DNA of 64,000 bases, taken from positions 13,992,049-14,056,048 of the forward strand of contig CM024760.1 of NCBI GenBank assembly GCA_014218235.1. The letters run 5' to 3'. Below the pieces are notes generated by a model, which had not been told where the DNA came from, did not search any database, and saw nothing but the letters and a program-made list of their open reading frames with translations. Source of the DNA: Colocasia esculenta (Eukaryota; Streptophyta; Magnoliopsida; Alismatales; Araceae). Below are positions 12,756-21,909 of this stretch, piece by piece (positions within the stretch are counted from its first letter, which is position 1; every line of letters starts with the position of its first letter). The position numbers were made by a program, and so were the translations under genes.

Positions 12756-15700
12756 CATATATATCATATTTATAATGTATAATATGTATTACAAATTGAT
12801 ATATTATTATTATATATATGGGGCGAATCAGACTGAATCGATGGAATCGAGAATCGGGTTTTCCATGATTCGCCCCGATTCGGGCGAATCGGGCCGATCC
12901 GATTCGCCACGGCAAGCTATGATTGTAATAGGCTAGTTTTCTACCCCCCCCCATCCAAAAAAAAAAAAGAGGGAAAAAAGACTGGGATGCCTATGGTTGC
13001 ACTTCTTCTGCAAGTATTCTAAATATGCGGTGTCTTTGAATAGCTTTATGATAGTCTCTTATTTATCTATGCATGACATACTGTGGAAAGTAGAAAGTGC
13101 CAAACCAAGAATGTCTCTTTTCCTTTCTTTTGAGAAACTGATCTTTTTTTTCCTTCATTAGTTCCATGAAAATAAAATCTTTACTGCTTCCTTTTATCAG
13201 AGATCTCCCATTGATGAGGATGTGGGCTATGAGAAAGATTTGAGGCCCGAGGACATAGTGCCTGATGAAGAAGCTCATTATGAATCTGAAGATGAGAACC
13301 TTGAGCATAAACTGAAGGAGAAGCCTGTTGGTCCTCCACTGGATATAGAGGTTCCACTGCGTCATCCTCCAGGTCAACCTGATAAGGTGTGTACTTAGTT
13401 CATGTAAATGTTAAAACTTAAACGTCTGTCCTAACACCTAAAAGGAAAATGGTCTATGGCAGCATTGCGCCGAGAATAAGAATTCTAACAATTTTCTAGA
13501 ATCTGTCTGGTGCTTCATTTAGTGGAAAAACACAGTAACATCTGAAGGGATGGTACCATGCAGTAATAAAAACCATGGATATGAGTCTTCAGTTTTTATT
13601 CCTGGAATATCTTCTGGAAGATTGCCTAAGAGTCTAAAGAATGTAGAGCCATAGCTATTATCTGGTCATCATCTCATGAACGTAAAGTAGTTCTAGTTTT
13701 GCGCATCTGCAGAAATCCTCTTCTTACCTTTGCACAACTAGTCTAGAAGGATTGATATGCTCTTGTCCACGTACCGTTAATTACTTTCAATTTCCTGCTG
13801 GCCTCCTGGTAACAATTTCATCTTCTTGGTTATTATTTGCTGCAGATGAATATGGTCAGAGTATCCAACATTATGGGTATTGAACCAAAGCCTTTTGATC
13901 CAAAAACATATGTAGAAGAAGATGCTTTTGTGACAGATGAGTCTGGAGCTAAGAAAATACGGCTGGAGGATAATATTGTGAGGTGGAGAAGTGTCCAGAA
14001 TCGAGATGGGACCATCTCTGTAAGTTTGCATACTTGCAATCCCCATGTTGCCAGTCTTTAACCCTTTTTCCTGTATTGCTGGATCTTACTGAATGTGAAA
14101 AGTTATCACTTTCTAAAAAGAATGAAAAGTTGATTGTTTATTATTTATTTATTTGGTCTATTTTGTACTTTGATGTGGTTGTTTCACCGTGCTACAGGGC
14201 CTCTATTTTGAATTTTCTTTAGAAGCATTGTGTTTGTTGTTCACTGCATTGTTGTTTTTATACTGGCTTTAGTGACTTAAACATATCAAATGTCTTCATA
14301 TGGTTTCTGCATAAATAAGGATAAATTCTAAGTGGGTTATTTATACACATGCTTCTCATCCTTGTACCCTAACAACGGGGCACATGCAGATATGTCTCTT
14401 GCCTTGTAGAATAAATGGATGGTCCACCTTTGAGGAGACACACCATCTGATAGCTGTCATACATTTATAATATTGTCTGAGCATTATGAGGGTGTGGTTT
14501 TCTAAACTGGCACCTTTCCGTTGATAAAATCTCATTTTGTGATCAAGTTCTCTAGGCAGGTTATCATGCTTTGTGTGGAAATTGTTGTAGGATAGACTTT
14601 TTATGTTGTCATTCTTTTCCATTTTTATGCTAGAATGCTTGGATTGTTAGGCAGTTTTGTGTTTATTGTCACATTGATTGTTGATGTTAAAAGATATGCG
14701 ATTGTGACTTGTGAGAAAATAATTGATGATGATTTTCTAGCATGATGATCTGTGTTTTGTGATGTGGGTGATTCTAGGTAGCTATCACATTTTTACTCCC
14801 TTGGATATTTGAGTTAAAAATGGTTATACATTCAAGTAGGTCTCATAGATATGATCATGGTTGTATCCTAAATAGCTTGTATTAATGAAATATAATGTGG
14901 GCCATCATGATGTCTGCTTTTCTGTGGCGTGGGGGGTATTTTGTAGTTGCTTGTTACATCATCATCATCACCAGAGCCTTATCCCATTTTTTGGGGTCGG
15001 CTACATCAATCCTTTTCTGCCCAAAAATTCTGTCAAGTGCTATGTTTGTGTTTAAAATCAAGAAATTCAAGTCCTTCCTAATAACATTGCACCATCTCAT
15101 TTTAGGCTTTCTTTTACTAACATCCACTAAGATTTGGTCACATCTTTTAACCGGCGCCGAGGTAGGGTGACAATACACCTGTCCAAACTACTTGAATCTA
15201 TTTTCTTTCATTTTCCTATCAATTAGAGCTATCTCCAAGTCCTCACAGAAGCGCTCATTTCTATTCTTATCTTTCTTAGTCTTACCACACATCCATCTCA
15301 ACATCCTCATCTCTACTACACATTTTGTTAATGTGTTCCTTTCGTACTGCCCAACACTCAGTACCATATAATAAAGCAAGTCTCACAGCATTCTATAAAA
15401 CTTCCCTTTAAGTTTCACGAGTATACGATGATCGCAGAGGACTCCTAATGCACTTCTTCATTTTAACTAGCCCGCCTTAATCATGTGTGCCACATCCATG
15501 GAAGGCAGGATCGGAATCGGGATCGGGATCGACCAGGCTCGATCCGATCCTGGATCGGATCGGATCGCAAGATCCCATGGATCCAGGGAAGTCTGGCCGA
15601 TCCTGGATCGGCCAGTTTATAAAATGTTTTTTTGGGGAAAAAATTCAGGAAAATTCAGGGAAAAATAGAAAAAAACAGCAAAAATGAGGGAAAATCTGAT

Positions 15701-18700
15701 AAATTGAAGAACTAATATTTGCATAAAAACCAATCATACATGCATTCATAATATATGAAACATAAGATTTTGTGTATTATTACTACTATAATAATACAAG
15801 AAAAGTATAAAATATTAAGACTTGGTGTATTATTAACCTAAATACCATTAAGTAAATGTTAAAATTTGTAGTTTCATTTATTTAAGATATTACATGTAAA
15901 TAAGGAAATATCCCCCATTTGAATCCAATAAAAATATTAAAAAAATCACATCTCTTACTAATAAAAGTCAACTCTCCCATCCAAGAAGAAAATCACAATT
16001 TTTGTGATTTTATCAAAGTAGCAACTTTCTAATCTCTCATAATTTGACATATTTAAAATTTTATAATTCAAATAAGTCTAATAAAATACTAAAAATCTAA
16101 AGTCCAACAAAAAAAATCAACGTGCATATGACTTCTCCAAGAAGCCGCTCTCTTACTGACAGCACTAAGTCTACTTGAGACCTCTTAAGATTTGTCAAAC
16201 TAAGCTATCATCACCCAAACTCATGAGTGTCATGAGTTGGGTGATGGTAGCTCAATTTGACCAAATTCTAAGAGGTTTGGATGATGATAACTTAAGTTTG
16301 GCCAAATCTTGAGAGGTCTCAAGCAGACTAAGTGCTGTCAGTAGGAGAGTGGCTCCATTGGAGAAGTCACATGCACGTTTGACTTTTTTCACCGGACTTT
16401 GAATTTTTAGTGTTCCATGTGGTTTATTTGAATTATCAAATTTTTAGATAAACTAAATTACGAGAGATTAAAAAGTTAGCATTTCGCTAAAATCACCAAA
16501 ATCGCAATTTTCTTCTTCGATGAGAGAGTTGACTTTTTATTGGTAAGAGATATGATTTTTTTGATATTTTTATTAGATTCAAATGGGGGTACTTCCTTAT
16601 TTACATGTAATATCTTAAGTAAATGAACTACAAATACTAACATTTACTTAAATGATATTCAGGTAATAAGGAGATCCTGACAACCCTGCCTGAAGAGGAT
16701 CCTGAAGGTAGCCTTGAGGGAATCGACCTGGATCAGTCTGGATTGACTGAATCGAGCCGGGATCGATCGATCCCGGTTCGACTCGAGCGATCCAACTCAG
16801 ATCCTACTGAGTTGGGTCGATCCAGCCGGAAATGTGGGGTTTTGGGGGCTTCAAGGGGGAATCGGTCCTTGGGGGGTCGATCCGATCCGGGATCGAGCGA
16901 TTCTGGCTCGATCCCGGCGATTCTTCCTTCCATGGCCACATCGTCATAAATTTCCCCATTCTCTTGGATGAGAGACCCTAAGTTGCTTGTTACATGAGTT
17001 TCTTTTATTTATGGGCATGTTAGGTCAAATATTCTTGTAGCAATCATGCCGATTTTCAAAGAGAAACAAAAAGACAAAAATGCTTTGCCTGTGAAGTTAC
17101 TGCCCCAACGCTTGGGCAGCCCACCTGTCAATATTAAATTCTGTTTAGTGCAGCTTTGCTTATGTGGCCCTTGGCATTTACGGCCAACTTGTTCTTGCAG
17201 AAGTTTTTCGTTCAAGTCTCAAGATGGTTTACTTGATAATTGACTATTAGATTCTAGAAACACTTGTTTTGGGATGCTAAACTTTGTCATTTTTTGGCTA
17301 TCTTATTCTGTAGTTCATTGCAATAATTGAATGGTATTTTACTTTTCAAGAAAAGTGGGGCTCTGGACTTGTTTTTGCTCTCTAAAGTCTTTAGTATCTA
17401 GTTGGCATGCTATTGCAGCTTTAGAATGTTGACCTATGAGGCCCCTCTCCCCCATGAACACACACACACGCACGCGCGCATTAAGAATAGTCAGTTGTAC
17501 TGTAAAACTGAAAGCAAAAACAATTCCTTTTTGTACTGTAAAACTGAAAGCAAAAACAATTTCCTTTGCAGTATGAAAGCAATGCACGTTTTGTGAGGTG
17601 GTCTGATGGAAGCTTACAATTGCTAATTGGGAATGAAGTTCTTGACATATCTGTACAGGAGTCGCAACATGATCACACGCATCTTTTTCTTCGTCATGGA
17701 AAGGTGATTTCTTTTTCTCCTGTAAGATCTTCAGTTTCGATTATCCTTTGTATTTTAATATTGATGATGAAGCCCTTAAATGAGTTTCTTATTTCTAAGT
17801 AGGATATTTGCAACACGAGTCATCTAGGTCTTGAATTAAGTTTGTAACATCCTTCATCATTCAGATGTTTTTTTTTTTGTTGCACTTGGTTGTCAGATGT
17901 TTTTTTTTGTTGCACTTGGTTGTCAACCTGCTTATCTAAATTAAGAATGATTTGCAGGGAATTCTGCAATCTCAAGGGAGGCTCCTAAAAAAGATGAGGT
18001 TTATGCCATCTTCATTGTCATCAAAGTCCCATCGGTTGTTGACTGCTCTTGTTGATTCACGGCATAAAAAGGTCTACAAAGTCAAGAATTGCATTACTGA
18101 CATTGACCCAGAGAGGGAGAAGGAGGAAAAAGAAAAGGTAATCAAGCATACATTAAGCCTATTATATGTTTACAAGTAATTCTCTATTTTCCCTTTCCTA
18201 ATCTGTGATACTTTTAGACTATAAGCAATAAAATTAACACATGGAATATTCTCTTTCTTGAAAGCTTTTAATTGTTTTTTGACATTTTTTGGGTCAAAAC
18301 ATTGACTTTTATTGCTCAACTTATATGTGAAAGAAAAATCTACTCAAGTAACTTACCATTTTCCCTTTCCCAATCTAAGATACTTTTTGACTCAGTGTGT
18401 TTGTATGGCATTCAATTAGATCATGGTTATTTTCCTACTATCTCCTGTAAAGTGCGTGATTTCTTTTCTAAATTGAGCCAAGGGGCAAGCGGCAGGAAAC
18501 AGGGTCTTCCTCATGCCATAGTAGCTATTAGAGGTCAGCCAAATGCTCTGAAAGACTGCATATAAAGAGGTTGTTTTGTCAGTAGACCCCTGATTGGGAA
18601 CATCATTTATGTTAAAGCATGCAGGCTCATGATCTATATATCCTCCTTACCCATTTAATTCGTACATGTGGAGAGATGTTTAAAATGCTACCAACTTCAT

Positions 18701-21700
18701 GATGTCGTAACTTGAAACCTCAGCCTGGAAGCATTATCTGTCTTGCACTTGGCAAGTGACATGCTCAATGCTCATAGTTACTATGTGTCCATTGACCACT
18801 CATGTTCTTGTGTAGAAGTAGAGGGATGCTACCTTTCAAATGACATGTTCCTTCTGTTAAATGTAACATGCGATTTGATGTGTTTGGTATTGGTCTGGTT
18901 ACCGAGAAATTCTTTATTCAGCTACCTTCATGTGGTCCCCATCTATGCTGTTGTGCTTTCTTTACTTTGTCAGGTTATTTATTTAAACCTGGGCATGTTA
19001 GCCCACTTGAAACCTGTTTCTGGGTTAAGGTGCAACTTGCGTGTAACATTGGTTTATTAGTTGCCCTAGACTTGGCGACTTTGATCTCACTATCTTCGAC
19101 TGTGTTTCTTTTTTTGGAAGACCAACTACCTCTTTTCTCTCATTTGTCTGGTGATACTTTCTGGGTTTGATTCCTAGTGAACTGTGGTTCTCGTGTGGTT
19201 GTAGTTTTTCTTTCATCCCAATCGTTTTTCTGATAGCTTGTTGCAGTCCATGTGCTTTAGCCTTTGTGTAGGTGGTTCCTTTTGATGTTCATCCTTTCAG
19301 CCACATATCGGTATGCAGTATGAATCGCATCCTTTCCATGGAAATTTGGTTGGAAAGAATATAGTTTAATTTCTCCACTGATCAGCCAGATGCATATTCA
19401 TAATTTTTTTGTGGAAGATCCATGAGCAACTGCATGATGGAAGGCTGAATGATGACTCCCTCCGATTTTGTGTTTGTTTCATTTATTCTACAACCCTGTT
19501 TGATTCTTGTGCATGTCTTCTGCGTCTGATTTCCCATTCCCAGTGTTTTCATTCTGTTCTCTCACCTTGTTTCCTGATTTGGAATAATGTTTTCTCCATC
19601 AACCATGCATCCTTAGGAGGTACAGAAGGTGAAGAAAGGGAATTGATTTACAAACCAAATGCTGTTAAAAAAAATGATCTTCTATGATTTCATCGAAACT
19701 AGAATTACCAATTGCAGAACATTGCCTTTTACATGAGATTTGTCATTTCATCACTTTAGTGTTACTAACAAATTGCAATATTGTTTGCTAGGCTGAGAGT
19801 CAAACTATCAGAGCCAATGAACAACTTCATAGGAAGCGAGAAAAGGTGAATCGGAAATACGCTCCAAGCATTGATAGGGGACGACAACTTTCTCCTGGGT
19901 TCTTGGAGGAGGCACTGGATGAGGTCTAGCATTTATTTTTGTTGGCAGTTGTTAAATACCTCAACTACTTTTGGATTTTTATTTTGTGGGTGTTTTAAGA
20001 TTTTCCACTTCAATAACAATTGAGTGAAACAAATTTGGAAAAATCTCTTGCAGCTTATGCTGCAAACAAACAATTACGGAATTTAAGACCATTCTGTCTT
20101 AATTGATGGTGTTACTTTTGTCAGGACGATGAGCATGAGGACTCCTATGGTTCCAGAGAGACTGCAGCTCGTCGTCGTTTTGAGGAAGATATGGAAGTTG
20201 AGGCACAGGCAGAGAGACGCATAATCAATGCAAGAGGGTGCGTCTGTCCTCTGTTTCTTCTGGAGTCATTTTTTTTGCTTCTATTGACAACCAGGATTGC
20301 TTTCTCTAATCTGCGAGGTTACTTTGTTTGTAAGCAGGCCCATGTAGGCAGAGATGTCTCTCGCAGACCATCGTTGCCAGCTGCCCGTTCATCGAGACAG
20401 GCAGTTGAAGAGTATTCTGAGAGTGATAGAGAGGAATCTGAATATGAAAGTGATGGAGATGAAGGTGACAGATTGCCCGTGCACAGAGGGACAGCAGAAT
20501 CAGACCATGAGGATGAATATGAGGTGGAACAGGAGGCTGAGGAAAGTGGTGGAGCGAATGCACCATCAGAGGAAGCTGAGGAAGAGGTACCATCCTCTTA
20601 ACCTATATTGAATCTTTGTTCTTTTCATTGATTAAGAACCTTAAAATTATACTATGCTTCTGCCTTTAGTTTTATACTATTCTTATTAAACCATGCATAT
20701 GTCACTGCAATTCAATGTCACCATAGATGTCCTGTATTCTACTGGGAAAGGTTATGAATATGACATTCCCATATCCAAATGCATCTGCTAATAACATATT
20801 ATCCCCAATAATCCCTACACTCCCATCTTTGTTTCTGCTGATTTTCTTATGGGCATCTCTTCACTTAACTTTTTCACAATGTCAGTGTGTCAAATCTTCT
20901 GATGATGTTGGCATGATGCATTTGCTTAACTGTTTTCTGATTTTCTCTTAGTATCAGAATTATGCTCAAACATCTTACACTCCAGAGAATCTATCAGGGG
21001 TACTCGGGGATCCTTATCTTTGGTTTTCAGTTGTCTTTCTCATACAGACTGAATTTTCAATTGTCAGATTTCTGTGTTCTTGGTGTGGAATACTTGCAAG
21101 TAGTAAATGTGATTATGAATGCTGCATTTGACATGGTTTGCATATGACTCTGCTTTTTATTGCACGCCAAACATGCACCCTATGTCCCAATCCTCCACCT
21201 GATAGGGAAGTGGATATTACACACTGTTTTCTGGAGACAAGGTCTTATGGATGATAAGAAGATGACTAAACACTGAAATCCTTGGATTTGAGAATACAGG
21301 TTTCAAAATGGGTGGAAACAGAACTCTTAATTTGTTTTGCAGCTTTTGATGCAAAGGAGAAGAAAGGTTTCCTTTATATAGTAGTGGATCCTGATTTTAC
21401 ATTGTAGCATTTGTGTGTGAAACTTCAAACAAAAGGAATTCAGAGATTCCAGTAATTTTTTCCATCAAGCCAAATGAAAGGAATCTGGGGATTTTAGTGG
21501 AACTCAGTGTTCCACTTGAATTACAATAATCCTTGGTTGGCGTTTCCCTGACCAACTGTGCTCAAAGGTTTTTAAGCGCCACCTTCATGATGCCTACAGA
21601 GGGTACATTTCTATTAAGATAGCGTGGGAACTGCAAGGCAAGGTTTAAACCATGAATCACTGCTGTAAATTGTCATACTGACGTATCAATGCGTGTATTC

Positions 21701-21909
21701 TGGAAGAGAACCTGTATAGCATATCATCCTTTCACTAAAAAATTGACTGTCTCAATTGAATTTTGCTGCTGTAGGAACCAAGAAGGGTAAGGGAGTCTGC
21801 AAGCAGCAGTTTCAAACGCAAGGAAATTGAGTCAGATGGTGAATCTCCTCCTAGGAAGGCGGCGACTCATCGCCGTAAAGCAGTTGTCTTTGACAGTGAT
21901 GAGGACTAA
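3047..21909 (+). CDS. LEO1: Paf1-complex subunit LEO1 (VIP4 homologue), 11 exons
   Basis: LEO1 is a subunit of the nuclear Paf1 complex, which travels with RNA polymerase II and supports elongation and co-transcriptional histone modification. Exons read from the sequence: 3047-3169, 4388-4725, 11120-11234, 13201-13386, 13846-14019, 17572-17703, 17958-18137, 19792-19923, 20125-20237, 20352-20586, 21775-21909 (stop TAA). These give about 620 residues; the Arabidopsis protein is of similar length. Residues 1-192 are acidic, beginning with a conserved LFG/IFG-type motif (MLQNIFGEHFEEDEEEVDSE). The Leo1 domain lies at about 205-415 and includes MVRVSNIMGIEPKPFDP, RFVRWSDGSLQLLIGNE, SHRLLTALVDSR and ITDIDPERE. 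The tail is acidic/basic and ends SPPRKAATHRRKAVVFDSDED. All junctions are GT-AG. The exon 9/10 junction is ambiguous: the acceptor that preserves AHVGRD (at 20338) does not fit the obvious donor frame. Intron 8 has an unusual GTCTAG donor. Introns 2, 3 and 5 are enlarged by transposons. Confidence 0.93.
3170..4387 (+). other. LEO1 intron 1, no inserted element recognised
   Basis: The intron has a GT donor at 3170 and a TGTCCAG acceptor ending at 4387. It contains a G homopolymer run near 3238-3249 and T-rich sequence. ORFs at 3047-3484 (readthrough of exon 1) and 3665-3943 are intronic and show no conserved domain. Confidence 0.6.
4726..5908 (+). other. LEO1 intron 2, 5' part upstream of the hAT insertion
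   Basis: This is about 1.2 kb of intron before the hAT target site. It contains an imperfect palindrome at CTAGGCGCCTAG (about 5036-5049), a short (TA)n near 5575-5590 and an A-rich tract at 5768-5790. I see no gene or clear element in it. Confidence 0.5.
5930..6240. repeat. 5' subterminal array of GGATCGA/TCGATCC motifs of the hAT element
   Basis: About twenty GATCGA, TCGATC and GGATCG words occur in 300 bp in both orientations. A perfect hairpin, CAACTCAG-(6-nt loop)-CTGAGTTG, lies near 6037-6060. The same block and hairpin recur, inverted, in the intron-5 derivative (about 16730-16930). Subterminal repeats of hAT elements commonly bind transposase, so this is the likely binding array. The role is inferred. 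Confidence 0.7.
6336..6470 (+). repeat. Pyrimidine-rich CTC/CTT tract in the hAT 5' leader
   Basis: Triplet runs of CTC, CCG and CTT make up this leader segment. They create artefactual proline/leucine- and arginine-rich ORFs on both strands. A probable 5'-UTR intron follows, with donor AAG|GTATAT at 6590 and acceptor TTATAG ending at 6973, placing the splice just before the transposase start codon at 6985. Confidence 0.6.
6985..10434 (+). CDS. hAT transposase (BED zinc finger, DUF659, hAT C-terminal dimerisation), 4 exons
   Basis: Coding exons are 6985-8692, 8777-8907, 8993-9068 and 9164-10434, all GT-AG with matching phases, giving about 1061 residues. Residues 32-60 form a BED-type zinc finger (C32, C35, H49, C60). 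DUF659 follows at about 260-400 with MCDGWTGTTRRSM (D299) and VTDNEASYKAAG (D360), the two aspartates expected of a DDE catalytic core; the glutamate was not assigned. Residues about 640-705 match the hAT dimerisation region (SQTTSSSQCERNWSTFSLIH). The last 300 or so residues are an unusual extension: a run of nine aspartates, then Gly/Tyr/Pro/Ser-rich low-complexity sequence. No frameshift or internal stop was found. The start was chosen for its position just after the leader intron and for giving the full zinc finger. Plant proteins of this class act on the element's own ends in the nucleus. Confidence 0.9.
10622..10747. repeat. 3' subterminal region of the hAT element
   Basis: A hairpin, TCTGGCCGATCC-AGGATCGGCCAGA, is followed by a dense series of GATCCGATCC and CCCGATCCCGATCC words up to the CCTTCCATG terminus. 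Just before it (10550-10600), TTTTCCTGAA is repeated several times. The same organisation is found inverted at 15497-15700. Confidence 0.75.
12060..12340 (+). repeat. Possible tRNA-derived SINE remnant in LEO1 intron 3
   Basis: GGGTTCAAACC near 12147 resembles a polymerase III box B, and a box-A-like segment lies upstream. The 3' part ends in an A-rich stretch near 12335. The match to consensus is partial and no target-site duplication was found, so this is tentative. The rest of intron 3 between 11235 and 12484 holds nothing I recognise. Confidence 0.25.
12485..12995 (+). mobile_element. tRNA-derived SINE in LEO1 intron 3, split by a hAT MITE
   Basis: The SINE head (about 12502-12590) has a polymerase III box A (TGGCCTAGTGGTTAGC) and box B (GGTTCAAATCC). 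The tail is an A run at about 12957-12968. A 10-bp direct repeat, GATGCCTATG, flanks the unit at 12485-12494 and 12986-12995 and is read as the target-site duplication. The body is interrupted at 12607-12921 by a hAT MITE. Spacing and downstream sequence show it is a SINE and not a functional tRNA gene. Confidence 0.8.
12599..12929. mobile_element. hAT MITE inserted in the SINE
   Basis: The 315-bp element (12607-12921) is flanked by a perfect 8-bp duplication, ATTGTAAT, at 12599-12606 and 12922-12929. The termini are CATGGTTTGCCG and, inverted, CATAGCTTGCCG. Subterminal sequence is packed with GAATCGG/CGATTCG words around a central (TA)n tract (12713-12750). There is no coding capacity. Terminal CAT and GATCG-like words resemble the large hAT element in intron 2, but the sequences are not close. 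Confidence 0.88.
15489..16942 (-). mobile_element. Non-autonomous hAT, deletion derivative of the intron-2 element, opposite orientation
   Basis: The element spans 15497-16934 (1438 bp) with a perfect 8-bp duplication, GCCACATC, at 15489-15496 and 16935-16942. Its ends, CATGGAAGG and CCTTCCATG, are identical to those of the autonomous element at 5917-10747. About 250 bp at each end are closely related to that element in inverted order, including the GATCGA array, the CAACTCAG/CTGAGTTG hairpin and the 3' leader around 15600-15760. The transposase gene is gone and a long foldback repeat occupies the middle. It could be mobilised in trans by the intron-2 transposase. Confidence 0.93.
15830..16669. 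repeat. 840-bp foldback element nested in the hAT derivative
   Basis: Two arms of about 400 bp are inverted copies meeting near 16225. The outer ends read TTATTAACCT and, inverted, TTATTACCTG. Matching internal words include CATGTAATATCTTAAGTAAA, CTACTGACAGCACTAAGT-like, and AACTCATGA at the centre. The right arm carries an extra partial duplication (about 16230-16320). There is no coding capacity. I could not define a target-site duplication, so it may be an inserted element or a rearranged filler. Confidence 0.75.
17496..17567 (+). repeat. 36-bp tandem duplication at the LEO1 exon 6 acceptor
   Basis: Two near-identical 36-bp units (17496-17531 and 17532-17567) each contain ACTGAAAGC and a CCTTT pyrimidine tract. 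The second runs straight into the TTTGCAG acceptor of exon 6, so the likely branch site and part of the polypyrimidine tract are doubled. Confidence 0.85.
17861..17922 (+). repeat. 31-bp tandem duplication in LEO1 intron 6
   Basis: TCAGATG, a T run, then GTTGCACTTGGTTG occurs twice in a row with only the T-run length differing. It lies just upstream of the exon 7 acceptor at 17957. Confidence 0.8.

Larger units (their letters stand above)
14945..16995 (-). mobile_element. 5'-truncated RTE-type LINE in LEO1 intron 5, split by a hAT derivative
   Basis: A 15-bp duplication, AGTTGCTTGTTACAT, flanks the insertion at 14945-14959 and 16981-16995. The LINE runs on the minus strand from 16980 to 14960, interrupted by the hAT derivative (15497-16934), and ends in an (ATC/GAT)n tail at about 14957-14971. 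Removing the nested element and one duplication leaves about 575 bp. The minus-strand translation is the C-terminal reverse-transcriptase region of plant RTE LINEs: GEIYDDVAHMIKAG, then MRMLRWMCGKTKKDKNRNE, then DPKKWDKALVMMMM at the tail. It is dead: there are several stops, including a TAG where RF-W-FG is expected (15188-15190). Confidence 0.9.
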
